DNA of 64,000 bases from Hymenopellis radicata (taxonomy: Eukaryota > Basidiomycota > Agaricomycetes > Agaricales > Physalacriaceae). Position numbers and translations under genes: made by a program. Below the pieces are notes generated by a model, which was not told the DNA's origin, made no database searches, and saw only the letters and a list, made by a program, of their open reading frames with translations. This document shows, in pieces, positions 43,462 to 54,297 of this stretch. Each line of letters starts with the position of its first letter. Positions within the stretch are counted from its first letter, which is position 1. Location: NCBI GenBank assembly GCA_015501595.1, contig JADNRX010000159.1:54358-118357 (forward strand). The letters are read 5' to 3'.

Positions 43462-45397
43462 ACGTACACCAGACGACTTGCTAAATCGATGTCCTCCCGT
43501 CTAGCCACCCTTTCTCCTTCACCTGGTTCCTAAATCTCTCTGCCATCCCCCAAATCCGCTGCCGATTTCTCATTCCCGGGCTCTTTGCGCATTCTCTCGC
43601 GTACGGCGCCCACGGAACCTCACCCCCGAGTCCCTCCCACATCTGCTCCCAACGAAGCTGTTCTTCGTCTCCTCTGAGACACGGCGCGACGATGGGCAGC
43701 CAACATGGATGACATCGAGTAATAGCCTTCTGGGCGAAAAAGTTAACGAAGGGGAGAAGAGCGGCGCGCAGGGAACGGTTAAGGCAAAGGAGAGAGGAGG
43801 CCTCCCTAATGCTGAGGTACGTGACGCAGAGATAATCGAGGACGTCGAACGGCAATTTGGAGAACGACGTGTCGGACTGTCCAGCTGGAAACGATGCAAG
43901 GGGTTCTGATTTAGGAAAACTGTCGGTACATGGGTCAGCAAAGAAATGAAGAAGCGGAAGCTAAGCTTACAGGTCTGCGCGCGCAAAGTGATATAACTTT
44001 CCCTTTCCGAACCAGGCGTCGCGTATAATGTCGTCCTCGCTCTTGCCTTCGGCACATAACAACTTCAGCCAGAGGTATTCCCACCTTCCAAGGTTGTCAT
44101 ATCCGTTGACCTCAGGGTCTTCCATGCCGCCCTCGTCGACGTCGGCGACTAGCCACCAGAACGCATACTGATCCGCGATGATTGAATATTCTTCATCTAT
44201 GCCCCAACCCCAAGGGCTGGCGAGCACGGCGTATATCATGTAGGGTTCTAGCTCCGGAAAGCGCCCGATGAGGATGCGGTATGCGTATAAGAAGATGTAG
44301 AACTTGTTGTATCCATAGAACATCGAGACGTGCAAGTCTTCTGCATCGGGATCGTCAGGGAAGACAACTTTGAACTCGCTGAGGTCGGGACAGTCGCCGA
44401 TAGTGAAGTTGACGACTGCCGCCACGGTAGAATCGGAAAACACAGTCGGCGCTGTCCATCATATTTAAGTGGATCAAGTGGAAAGAGAAGGAGAAACCAC
44501 CCACTGGGCCCATCGTACTGCTTAATGTCAAGTTCGCCATCCTCTTTCTTGGAAACGAGTAACACTAGATCTTGAGACCCTTCAACGTCGTCTGCGGTGT
44601 ATTCCAGTCGCTCCAGAATGCTATCCAATGGCCTGAGCGGGTCGTTCTGCGGCAGCTTGTCACACGCAGCTTTGACAAAGTCCAAAACGACATCATCCCC
44701 ATACTTGTAATAACAACCTCCAGTTAACTGCTCATTCCTTAGTCAGAGCAAAGGGGAGAGAGAAGGACACGTACTGAACAGAAAGTATCATGATTGACAA
44801 CCATCGGGACGCTAGAACATTGGCGAAAACTGCGTCACTTGTTAACCTTCAGCTATTCTTGAAGGGAGGCTGGCATCCTCACGCCACGTTACTGGCAATG
44901 GACCCGCAATAGCCTTAGGCCTGCAGATTGTGCAATAGGCAGATGGAAAAGGGACCCACGTGGAAGACGTCTCTTTTCGGAAGTACGGATATCTGACTCG
45001 GCAAGATTGCAACTGGCGGAACCGCACAAATAATGTCTGTACGACGCCTGAATGCTCTAGCCTCGACGCTCTTCAGTCTCTGCTTCCTCGAACTTGTTTT
45101 TTCGTGGCAACCCACGTGGAAGACGGACATTCTCTTTTCGGAAGTACGGATGTGACTCAGCCGGAATTTAGACTCTTTTGACTCTAAACCTCTCTTGGCA
45201 ATCCTCGCTCAATCTGTGTACAGAACGGTTGACCTGAACTGCAACTTCCCGGACTGCACAAATCATGTCTGCACTTCACGTGAATGCTCTTGCCTCGACG
45301 TTCTTCAGTCTCTTTCGCTTCCTCTCACTTGTTCTATCGTATACGCGACGGCGAATATCGTTGAAACATCTTTATGTGAAAACGGCTTCACGTCTCA
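43462..45397 (-). repeat. inverted duplication, copy 2 (contains F-box gene)
   Basis: Reverse-complement match of 12313-14062. The 5' flank of the gene is tandemly duplicated here (44965-45090 and 45135-45330, both with TTTTCGGAAGTACGGAT and CCTCGACG.TCTTCAGTCTC). Confidence 0.8.
43481..44791 (-). CDS. F-box-like protein, copy 2 (apparently intact)
   Basis: Starting at the ATG at 44791 (MILSVQ), a 46-nt intron ending TGACTAAG leads to NEQLTGGCYYKYGDDVVLDF. A second intron (GTGGGT to GGACAG) leads to TVFSDSTVAAVVNFTIG, YNKFYIFLYAYRILIGRFPE and WFGKGKLYHFARAD. The last intron leads to LPFDVLDYLCVTYLSIREAS, SLLCLNRSLRAALLPFVNFF and GWLDGRTSI. All exons are open and all splice sites are GT-AG. 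Compared with copy 1 there are many replacement differences but no stops. Function beyond the F-box is unknown. Confidence 0.75.
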
Positions 45398-45489
45398 GAT
45401 TGAATCTGCCTCAAGGGTCATATTGACTAGAGGAATCTTGGGCAACTTGGTCCTCAATCTTGAGCCCAAGTCAAGATGATACGAACGGT

Positions 45490-46420
45490 GATTCACAGTG
45501 ACCAACTTGGTCCCCGGAGGCGGATTGTTCGGGCTGTGCCATTCAGCCTTTGACTGCATCAGCGTACAATGGGACATGGTCCGCCGCGACGTACAACGAA
45601 CGGACTGCAGGTTTACTGTCGACGGGGAACACGCGGGGTCTTTCAATCACAGCCCATCGGACAGTACTGAACTGGAATACAATGTGCTAGTGTATTCCGC
45701 CACCGGTTTGTCGCAGACGACTCATAGTATGGTCTTCGGCACCTCTGGATACGACGTCTTCATCAACTTCGACTACGCCATCTATACGTATGCCCTTTAC
45801 TTTCTCCAGTCCTCGCGGTCTTCTATTCATCTAGCTACGACGAACGCGCTGTATCTATTTCAGCACCTGACACCTCCTCCGCTTCGTCAACATCAATGTC
45901 GGACGCGTCTTTGTCGAGTTTCGTGTCAAAAGCAAAGAGTCGTACCGGCGTAATCATAGGAGGCGGTATGGGACTTCTTATCGCTGCCAGGGCCTTCTTC
46001 TGCTGGCGGCGTCGTCACCGCGCCCGATGTGCTCGAGCGAACCAGGAAAACTAGTCATCGCCATCGGCACCCATGTCATAGTACTCCGGCAACGGCTATG
46101 TTGAGGGCACCATCAATTTGCCCCAGCGTCCTTCTACTTATAGGCCAGGCGAGCGAGAGGTCGTCGGTCTACATTCCCGACAACGTCATGTCTGCCCTCC
46201 CCGACGGAGCCATAATGATGTCTGCAGCGACACCTACCGACGCACGCAGTCTTTCCGACGGGATATCCGTAATCACCTCCTCCCCGTCTACGTTCAGCCT
46301 CTGAAATTCCGCGGACGCGTCAACAGGCACTCCAGGCCCAGATGCGGCAGATCCACGAGGAAGTGAACGCTTCACTACATCGAATGGACGCGCCCCAGAC
46401 GGCCGTCATGACGCCAGGGA
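45490..46420 (+). pseudogene. decayed single-pass membrane protein
   Basis: Pieces of one protein lie in successive frames: SAYNGTWSAATYNERTA, then (shifted) FTVDGEHAGSFNHSPSDS, LEYNVLVYSATGLSQTTHSM and VFINFDYAIYT, then SSASSTSMSDASLSSFVS, a membrane span RTGVIIGGGMGLLIAARAFF followed by CWRRRHRARC (about 45940-46025), and a cytoplasmic tail with SGNGYVEGTINLPQRPSTY and MRQIHEEVNASLHRMD. This is the layout of a common mushroom family with an extracellular beta domain, Ser/Thr linker, one helix and a basic tail. At least two frame changes have no fitting intron, so it looks broken. Confidence 0.5.
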
Positions 46421-46639
46421 CCTTTAACTATGTCAGGGGGGGAGGGGAGAATGACCCTCTCTTTACGCGTCAAGGACTGGACTGGACCATGGACTGCATG
46501 GATTGGGAAGTCTGGAAGTTCAAAACTCGCACCTCCGTTCACGCCGATCTTACAAAAGATCCTCGTGCATCAGATCACGCAGTCGCGCGGTAGTCAGCTA
46601 ACGGCGGGCAGAATAATGAGGTCCAGTATGTCTGAATTG

Positions 46640-47941
46640 CGTGCATAGCCCGGCGGCGAAGAACAGGTACAGTGAATAGACTCGGTCAAGGCATGACCGA
46701 GGAGAACGTCGGAGGATCAATAATTGCTTGTATATAGCAGGAAGAATCGTCCCTTACTATAGTAAGCGCTCTCTCGCTTCGTGATTGATCCTACAGGGAG
46801 GTCAGAAACCTTGAGGCTACCAGCAGAACAGTCAGAGGCGATTCGCGAAGCAAGACGTGCCAGGTGTCGCAGTCCAGTAGGAGAGATTATTGGGTATCTT
46901 CTGGCGTGGCGGACGCGTCAGTGGCGCGAAGCGGTCGTGAATTCGAGCCAGCCAAGTTTAGTATCAGGTACGCTTTGGGCCGAACTTGATGATACTTTGA
47001 GAGGCTGCTCATAAGGTATTCGACAGCTAGCAGGAAGCGACCAGAACTTGCTGAAAGAGTCCTTAGTTGGACGAAGGGAGGAGGACCAGAACCGGGGTAA
47101 CAAAGCGGCTGATACCGGCGTGGCTACGCTGATCACGCTACGCTATTTTTGACTCCCAGTCGACTCTTCTGCCACAACCGCCAGGTCGCTTAGAAGCTTC
47201 CCATTGTCGTCGTACCTGGTTCGTGTGGCGTGCCACTCAACCGGTTTCTCATCATTGTTCCTTTTCACGAACTACGGCTGACACGCTCATACCTTTCAAC
47301 GTCTCTGATCATGATGGCCATTCTTCTCCCGTTCTGAATCTTGTGCGCAATACTCAGAACTGATGACTGACAATTGCTGCTGGGACTACGCTGATCATCG
47401 TGCTCGTGGGTTATCCTATCTATTCCGCTGTCGTCCGAGTCGGTGTCCGATTATGAAGATACAACTATTCTGAAGGTATACTACCTACGCGTCGAGTCCG
47501 TCCAGCGCGGAAATCATTGCACGAACGACTTTGATAGAAGTGGCGGCGTATCCTTAGCTGCGTCTGAGACAACTTTGATGATGCTTTGCAAACCCCTTTT
47601 CCCACCATGCACACACTGATCTGGTGCTTTCTCTTCACGGTCTACTGCCTTGCTGAGTAGTAAATACCATGGTGGTGGCCAGCTTGTCCTCGGGGTACCG
47701 TTTGTACCGAAGGTAAGGGTTCTCACGCAGCACCGCGACACTTCAAGAATATGCGGAAAACAACTTTCAAACAACTAAGTAAGTACAACCCAATTTCTCT
47801 GATAACACCGAATATTGAAAACGAAGGGAAAACAAACTGAAAGGTTCAAAAAATCAACTATGGCTGGGTGCTGTTAGCTTTAGATCATTTTTTGTTCTGG
47901 AGAAATATATCACCTTCGATGTCGCTGAGCACAACTTCCGT
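46640..47941. other. no recognisable gene
   Basis: Short frames only (for example 46781-47014 plus, 47514-47774 minus), none with a motif. The region separates the membrane-protein relic from the secreted-protein gene. Confidence 0.4.
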
Positions 47942-48402
47942 TCAAGTGGAACGGCAGGTGAAAGACGTCGCGGTGTCCTGGAACCCGACGGTCCTCAAGT
48001 CGTTGATGGTTCCAACGACAAGCTGAGTTCTTCCCGAGCACCCCGCATCTCTGAGCGTAGAAGTCAACGACCATTCATCATATGTATGCTGGTAGCACAA
48101 ACTGCTTACTCGAACAGGGTACACGCGATGCCCGCAGGAGTCGAGGCGCTCGAGACGGAGTCTTGTTGTCCGGCAGCACTTAGGCTGCCGCATCCGGAGG
48201 GCAAGGTGGTCGAGGTCCAGACGACGCAGAACCCCCCGAAGTTGATATCGGTGCACGTCCTGAAGATGGTGATGGCATCGGGACCGGGCTCGATGCCGGA
48301 GTTCGAAGCGATGGGAGAGATGCTCTCCGCACGGTTCACGACGGACATCGCCAAGGCGGTGGTCGTGAGCAGAGCGAAGAATGTGGCGGTGAGCTTGAAC
48401 AT
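47942..48402 (-). CDS. small secreted cysteine-rich protein, copy R
   Basis: Exon 1 from the ATG at 48402 begins MFKLTATFFALLTTTALAMS (signal peptide, likely cut near ALA). The mature part has TCTDINFGGFCVVWTSTTLP, SGCGSL and GIACTLFE, then after a 61-nt intron AGCSGRTQLVVGTINDLRTV and DTATSFTC, stop at 47942. Six cysteines could form three disulphides. The pattern of C..nFGG.C...t..l..gC with a final fTC recalls small crystallin-like secreted proteins of mushrooms. It has a TATA box 60 nt upstream and an intact frame. It may act outside the cell, for example as an effector or defence protein, but this is inference. Confidence 0.75.
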
Positions 48403-48462
48403 GTTGTTTATGCGAAAGAGGCTGGTGGACTGCAGTCTGAGGATTCTGGCTTGTTCAGTTGG

Positions 48463-48469
48463 CTTATAT
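48463..48469 (-). promoter_or_regulatory. TATA box of secreted-protein copy R
   Basis: CTATATAAG on the minus strand in the block conserved with copy L, about 60 nt before the start codon. Confidence 0.65.
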
Positions 48470-49915
48470 AGAGAAAATTGGGGACTTGCCTCAAATGGTG
48501 TCATGTCTGTAAAACCCTTTTGCACCCTTCTTTTGTCGAGCTTGCATTCTCTGGACCTGCTAGATGCAGAGACTCTCGGTGCGTAACCGTGGCAAAGGCT
48601 GGCATCCCGCTCCGGGTTGAGGATTTTTCCATTCAAAATGTTCCTGTCCTTGATCATCTTTTAAGATATCACTTCCATTTCGTTTTCATCCTCCAAGTTC
48701 CTTCCGACGTGTTCGCGTAAGGGTACCACGTTCAAGCGTCTGCGGCTTATGGTATGCCGCGAGTACGAAGACCACTCAGCTTTACTGTGCAAACGAACCT
48801 TCGTAAAAAATATTTAACGCCACTTGAACCGACACGAGCTAAGATTGATACCATGGATAGGCCACTTTAGTTCGCGCGCAATCACCCTAGTTCTCCGAAA
48901 GATGCGTCTCGCGACCTCCGTTTCTAATCCAGACTGGAAATCCGAATCAGCACATTCGATTTCGCTCGATAAAATGCACGTGTTGAATCAAACCGATGAG
49001 CATATTACGACTCCACCCATCGCTGCCCACGAGCTTGAGCGTGCATATCCACTTGACGCGATCTTCCACTTGGAACGCTCGGACCGTTTCATCCACGGTT
49101 TCCGCGCAAGACAGGTTGTCCATTTCGGCGGCTCAATACGTCTCCTTGGTTGATGATGGATGTACTGGGTCGGAATTAAGACGCCAGTAGCCCCCTGCAA
49201 GACCGCTGATAGCACTAAACATATGAGTCAAGTTGGGGTGGCATAACGGTACTTCCAGACTTGAAAGCGGTGCTATCGATTCACCAGGCCTATAACGAAC
49301 TGGATCAAGCATTGGTTTCTGATTCTCAGAGGCGCGAGATCACTCATAACATTCGGCACAGGCGGGCGTCCCTAATAGTAAATGTCGAGGAACGGATGCG
49401 CGATACTATTGACCATAGAAGATGTGGACACCGGACACGGAGACCTTACCGTGAATCAACTGTCGTTCAGCTTGGTCTGAACCCATGAAGTCCGTATACG
49501 CTGATGATTGATATTACTAACGTCCTCGTGTTCCTCAGAACGAATAGAGAGAGTTGGGTTTACACACAAGTCTCCAATACCAGATCACGCGGTCGTGATT
49601 ATCAGTTAGGCCTCTTGTGGCGGGAGACGTCGAACTCCGATTTGATTCCATGCATGTTCGTCCGCGAGCATTCGTATGGGGCAAGACGAGACGAACCCCG
49701 GAAAGGCAATTAGCAGATGACCAAGGAAATGGCACTACGACCTTTGTTAGCGAGACTTGAGGGCCGAGAAGAACGGGACACTTTACAGCCTCGGTAGAGT
49801 ATCTCGGAGATCGGTCTCATGTGTAGACGAACTTGAAATGAAAGACCGTTTTCCATTGGTTCCGCATGAAGGCATCATGACCATGCCATGTCTCCTAGGG
49901 TCCAGGGAGAGGACT

Positions 49916-50990
49916 TCTTCCTCAAGAAACCGATGCGCTCGGCGGACAACTGCTGGATATCGACAAAATACTTATATAGCCCCGCAAAAGGGATATATAA
50001 CGGCAGACGTGACGAGCGAAGGTTAGGAAGGTGATCAACGCGGACATTTGTGGCTGGGGAACGTCTCTCTGTTATCGCGACGTAGTGAGTAGATATCATA
50101 TAGCGAAGAAGGAAGTCAATGGTGAGAACGAGGAGAAAAACGCTCAACGACATCGTGAAGAATATCGTGGATACAAACGGCGAGAGATACGTTACCGAAT
50201 CTTTAGGGCGGACGCTGCCTTTAATTATATTCCGGAAGACTTGAGTACTTGAGTCCTCGCTCCGCGTCTACGTCAATGAGAGATCGTCGAGTTGCAAACA
50301 AGTCGCCCATCGTTGCGCACCACCAATGTCTGATAAGAGAGCACGGCGCTGAGCTGCGCGAGGCCTGGAGAGATTGAAAGAGACATGGCCGTGTGTTGTC
50401 CGAAGCGTCAAGGTGTTTATTGGTCGGCACTGACAAGAGGGGAGGGGTCAGAGCCGTTGCGAGCGTCCGACAGGGTCTGCACGCTACAGTCAGTAAACCT
50501 TTGACGGTATAGAGCACTGGACGTACAATACGGGAAACTCGTCATCCATTGTGCATTTGAGAAGACTGAGCGGTAGTGCTAATCGCTTCTGGCCCCCCGG
50601 CGCAGCCTGAGACGCGTAGAAGGGCCCAGTCACCCATTTCCGCGTCGGTGACGATGCATCCTGATTTACAGATTACGGTCGCTCGAAGGTCGTCGATTGA
50701 CATTGATTCTTGAAAGAGCACTGAGCAGCATCAAGGGCGTGGACGTGGAAGGAAGCCGAGTGTGCCACGTGCTTGAATCCGGCGTTCTTGGTCGGTCTGT
50801 GCTCCGACTTGGTCCCGACAATCAACTGAGACGACTTCCACCTGCTCTACAAGTGCTCAACTATGCTGGGAACGCTCTCAAATGCGTATATGCGCGTTCA
50901 CCTAGCTTCTTTCAACCGGACATCCGGACTGGTATGAGACATACCCATTCTGGAACTTAGCATAGTAATGTCAACGTCCTCCGACTTTAA
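49916..50990. other. no recognisable gene
   Basis: Frames of 73-98 codons on both strands lack motifs and splice continuity. Nothing supported. Confidence 0.4.
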
Positions 50991-50996
50991 CACCCA

Positions 50997-51506
50997 ATGT
51001 CATCCTCCGCGACTTACAAGGGCAGCTGCCATTGCGGCAAGATCAGCTTCTCTGCGACCATCTCGCCCCCTCTTGACTCTTGAGAGCGGGCACGAGGTTA
51101 TCAGCTGCAACTGCTCCGTCTGCGCGCGCAACGGCTACCTCTTCGTCTATCTCAACAATGATGCCATCAAGTTTCATTCTGGCGAGGGCGAGACTACGGT
51201 AATCTGCTTTTCTTCAAGTCTCTTGCTTTACTCACGACGGATCTTCACTTCAGGCTTACACGTTTGGCCAAGGCCGACTCGTACATAACTTTTGCCCCAA
51301 GTGTGGCTTGAGTGTGGCACGAGTATTTTCGGGACCTCTATGCTGCCCGGGGCCTTCGAGGGCATGAGAGGGATCAACGTGAGCTGGGTCGTCAGTTCAC
51401 CAATGAACCGGGGTTTACTGAAGCTTTGGTGTAACAGGTTCGGACTTTTGACGATGTCGACCTCAATTCCTTGACACTGAAGAAAGTTGATGGAAAAGGG
51501 CTTTGA
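50997..51506 (+). pseudogene. GFA/CENP-V family gene broken by two small duplications
   Basis: From the ATG at 50997 the frame reads SSSATYKGSCHCGKISFSAT and then stops because a 7-nt surplus (TTGACTCTTGAGAG against CTCGACAAG in the intact gene) shifts it. The next block, GHEVISCNCSVCARNGYLF, is in another frame. In exon 2 an 11-nt duplication of GTGTGGC after HNFCPKCG brings the frame back for TSIFGTSMLPGAFEG. Exon 3 reads VRTFDDVDLNSLTLKK and stops at 51506, matching the intact gene. Intron positions are conserved. Confidence 0.75.
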
Positions 51507-51564
51507 TTATCATGTGGTGTACGAAACTTCAGTATGTACCTCTTGCGAATTGTACAAGAAGCGG

Positions 51565-52880
51565 TATCTATCAACAATTCATGATGTCCAGTGACCTATA
51601 CTCCGTTAATAGGATCGTGATCTGCGAAAACACGTCGAAATCGACTATTGAGGTGCTGCGTCTAGGGTACGCCCAGCCTTCCTTGTCCGAATAAACTGTC
51701 GGCCTTCGTCAAGAGTCATGGCACCACAACGCGCTCTTTCTTGGAGGCATGTAGTGTTCTTTCACTCACAAGCCTGGCCGGGTCGAGGATCGTTTGTCTT
51801 CCTCACGTTACTTGAATGAATTCACACAGCTTTTAGTTTGGCATCGGTTTAGGTTCTTGACGCCTCAGTCGAGGTGCACAGCCACCTTCTGTCCTCTGTC
51901 TGTAACCATCATGATCTTTAAAACCATCGGCAACATGTTCACCAAGCGGGCCCAGCCACAGCCCCGGCTACATACTACGACCCGCTCATTCGAGCGTGTA
52001 CCCCAAGAGCTCGTCGACCTTATCATTTCCTATCTGGTCTACGACAAGGCCGCCCTTCTATCGTGCGCACTCGTCCACACCACTTGGACCCGCACCAGTC
52101 GGCATTACCTTCCATCTCTCACGCTCGTCGTATCCTGCCCGAGCCGTGCTAGTGAGCTCGCCAAGCTCCTTTGCTCGCCGCGGGATACACTCTCCCCTTC
52201 AATCGCAGGCATCGAACTTATCGGCTGGCCGTATACGTCCATCTTCTTTGACGACGATACGGGTGATGTCATCGTCATCCCTGGCACACCACGACCTTAC
52301 AGAAAGCTGATCCGAGCTCTGAAACACAACGTCAACACGAAGACGAGGTGGAGAATGATGCTCTGGTTTGCGTCCTATAGGCCCGGCTGTATCGCCTGAC
52401 TGGGAGTGATTTACGCGTCGTACATGTTGGTTGTGAGCTCTTCATGTACGTCTCACTGTGTCGGTCGGACTTCTTCTCTAGACTTCCTGTATTGAGGTTG
52501 CCACGATTGTCATTGCTTACGGCGGCAGCCGCCAAAAAAACTTCACGCTCGGGGTGATGGGGGGAATGACGCGTTCCCGGTTGCTGGGGGACGCCAGTAT
52601 TGCGAAGATGCCGCTACAGAATGCACTGAGTTCTAAGCGTGCACGCGGAGCGGGTGAGCCACTCGAAAGGCGACGGATGTCTACTTTATAGTATCTATCA
52701 ACAATTCATGATATCAGTGACTAGTATTCATAGGATCGTAACCTGCCAAAGCATACGTCGAAAATGGCGGCTCTGGGTCCAGGGCAGCCTTCCCTTGTGA
52801 TGGGAGTTCGAATGAACCTTCGTGGCACCAGTGCAACACGTTGTTTCTTGGAGGCATGGTAAGTCTGAGTATACGGGAGG
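51565..52880 (+). repeat. direct repeat pair flanking the short F-box gene
   Basis: Sequence after the GFA pseudogene (51565-51760: TATCTATCAACAATTCATGA, ATAGGATCGT, TTTCTTGGAGGCATG) recurs downstream at 52690-52865 in the same order. The short F-box gene lies between them. The pair suggests a tandem duplication that once carried two GFA-like copies, or insertion of the F-box gene between them. Confidence 0.6.
51911..52399 (+). CDS. short F-box-like protein
   Basis: The frame MIFKTIGNMFTKRAQPQP continues to an F-box-like segment RVPQELVDLIISYLVYDKAA, LLSCALVHTTWTRTSRHYLP and LTLVVSCPSRASELAKLLCS, and stops at 52399, giving 162 residues. Most mushroom proteins of this type continue into a leucine-rich repeat region of several hundred residues. 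Here the frame ends after about 100 residues beyond the F-box (LKHNVNTKTRWRMMLWFASY), so it is either a short member or truncated. Confidence 0.6.
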   Translation: MIFKTIGNMFTKRAQPQPRLHTTTRSFERVPQELVDLIISYLVYDKAALLSCALVHTTWTRTSRHYLPSLTLVVSCPSRASELAKLLCSPRDTLSPSIAGIELIGWPYTSIFFDDDTGDVIVIPGTPRPYRKLIRALKHNVNTKTRWRMMLWFASYRPGCIA

Positions 52881-52999
52881 GTAGCAAAATTCTCAACGTC
52901 GTTCAGGGTTAATATCCATTCTCGTTTTAGGACCGGCTGTTCAGTCAGTGATCGTCGTTGAGTCGGAGGAACCAAAATAACTTCGACGTAGTATGTACA

Positions 53000-53029
53000 T
53001 AGACGAGTAACCAATTGGTTACTCGTCTA
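53000..53029. repeat. perfect 30-bp palindrome
   Basis: The sequence is a perfect inverted repeat with no spacer; its half is TAGACGAGTAACCAA. Imperfect relatives (AGTAACC ... GTTACTCGT) lie at 54275-54297 and 56749-56771 inside the tandem repeat units. Confidence 0.8.
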
Positions 53030-53640
53030 CCAGTAGATATGCTGGATTTGAATAAGGCTTGGAGGGAAAATGCCTCCTCTTCTCAGAACAGAATATAATT
53101 TCAGCCACGTTCTTCCGAGTCGAAACCCCCATTAGAGTTGGCCACTGTTCACGGCAAAGCCGGATGAAGCGCAAAAGGCTTAGGTATCAGAAAAAAATGT
53201 AGTTGTGAATACCATCAGCATGGAGCAAATAGCCGGTCGGCCATATGAGCTCGGGAGACATCGGGCTGTCTGTACCTAAGACGCGCATCCGCCACAGATC
53301 CAGATTGGTGAAGACTGAGGACCGCTGGAAGACTCAGAGACGTGCATGGTTCTAGCTCGCATACACAATCCATCCATTGAGAGGGGAGCGCCTCAAGAAG
53401 GTGCGAGTGAAGAGGTATGCCCCGGCTCGGTGAACTTGAACTGAGCCGTCACAAGATAACGAGTTTGGACTTGTGCCCTTCAAATGTGCATCACTACGAA
53501 CATTTGTTTCACGCCTCGGAATGCGATTTGACTGTCGCCCTTCGTATCCGGAACGGGCATTCACGGTCCCTTGAACGTTTGAACAGTAAACGATGACTTG
53601 ACGCCCAGGCTCGCACGAACTAAAAATTCCTCTCCCCGGT
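53030..53640. other. no recognisable gene
   Basis: Between the palindrome and the hairpin-rich repeats. A 97-codon minus frame (53352-53645) has no motif. Confidence 0.35.
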
Positions 53641-53910
53641 GTCATGCATCAGTATAACCGTTAAGCTAGACTGGCTACTATTACACCAATCTCCATGATC
53701 ACACCTTCCAGCTCTCTCTACCAATGCATCATCGTGCCCGGTTGTCGGTTGTCGAGCGCGACAACGTACTCCCTCCGTCTTCCAGTCCGCTTCTGAATAC
53801 TGTGACCTCCCGCGGCACGGCGCATCGTAAATGGAGCGTCAGCGAAAAGAAAAGAGCAAGCTCACTTCTGCCCATATACCATTACTCACCTTGAGTACTT
53901 AATCCTACCA

Positions 53911-54297
53911 GCACCCGTGCTCTAACGGCACAGGTAGCAATGCACTGACCTCTCACCTCTTTTTCCTTGCCGGGAATCACCTCACAACATCACTGGCGTC
54001 CTCCCAGTACCAGGCATTGCTCTAATGAAACTTGCAAATGAGGAGCACTCAGTACTCAATGATGATCCCCGTGCAGCAACGCAGAATCTGGAAAAAATCA
54101 AAGACACCAGCAACGAACACAGGCCGGGTCCAACCGCTACGTCAAACCTGCTCATTCATTCAAGTAGAGAGTACAAAGCATCGCGGAAAAAGTCACCGAG
54201 CAAAGAAAAACACCTCTGGGTGTGTACAAGGGGAGAGCTAAAAGTATGTCCTGAAAGCGATCTGATGTTACAGCAAGTAACCGGTGAGGTACTCGTC
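53911..54297 (+). repeat. hairpin-rich tandem repeat, copy 1
   Basis: The unit begins with hairpin 1, ACCCGTGCTCTAACGGCACA then GGT (GTGC pairs with GCAC). It continues with CCTTGCCGGGAATC, CATTGCTCTAATG and GAGGAGCACTCAGTA, then hairpin 2 with loop AACCGCTACGTC, then hairpin ACACCTCTGGGTGTGT and the palindrome-like AGTAACCGGTGAGGTACTCG. Copy 3 (56390-56771) preserves every block. Homology continues downstream to about 54760. No open frame is conserved between copies. Confidence 0.6.

Larger units (their letters stand above)
47942..49915 (-). repeat. inverted duplication around secreted-protein gene, right copy
   Basis: Reverse-complement match to 41418-42480. The outermost matching block (49862-49915, GGCATCATGACCATGCCATG) is separated from the rest by about 700 bp of unrelated sequence. 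Confidence 0.7.

Noticed and set aside
42689..43508. Two open frames of 150 and 118 codons on opposite strands between the secreted-protein and F-box copies
   Set aside because: No recognisable domain; the minus one overlaps the 3' end of the F-box copy. Could be real but not supported.
8391..51506. Extending the mirror-image duplication to include the GFA copies
   Set aside because: The GFA copies at 8.7 and 51 kb are in the same orientation, so they do not fit an inverted duplication.
53911..53938. tRNA gene
   Set aside because: The A-box-like TCTAACGG and small stem resemble a tRNA 5' half, but no matching acceptor 3' strand, anticodon arm or B box follows within 100 nt.
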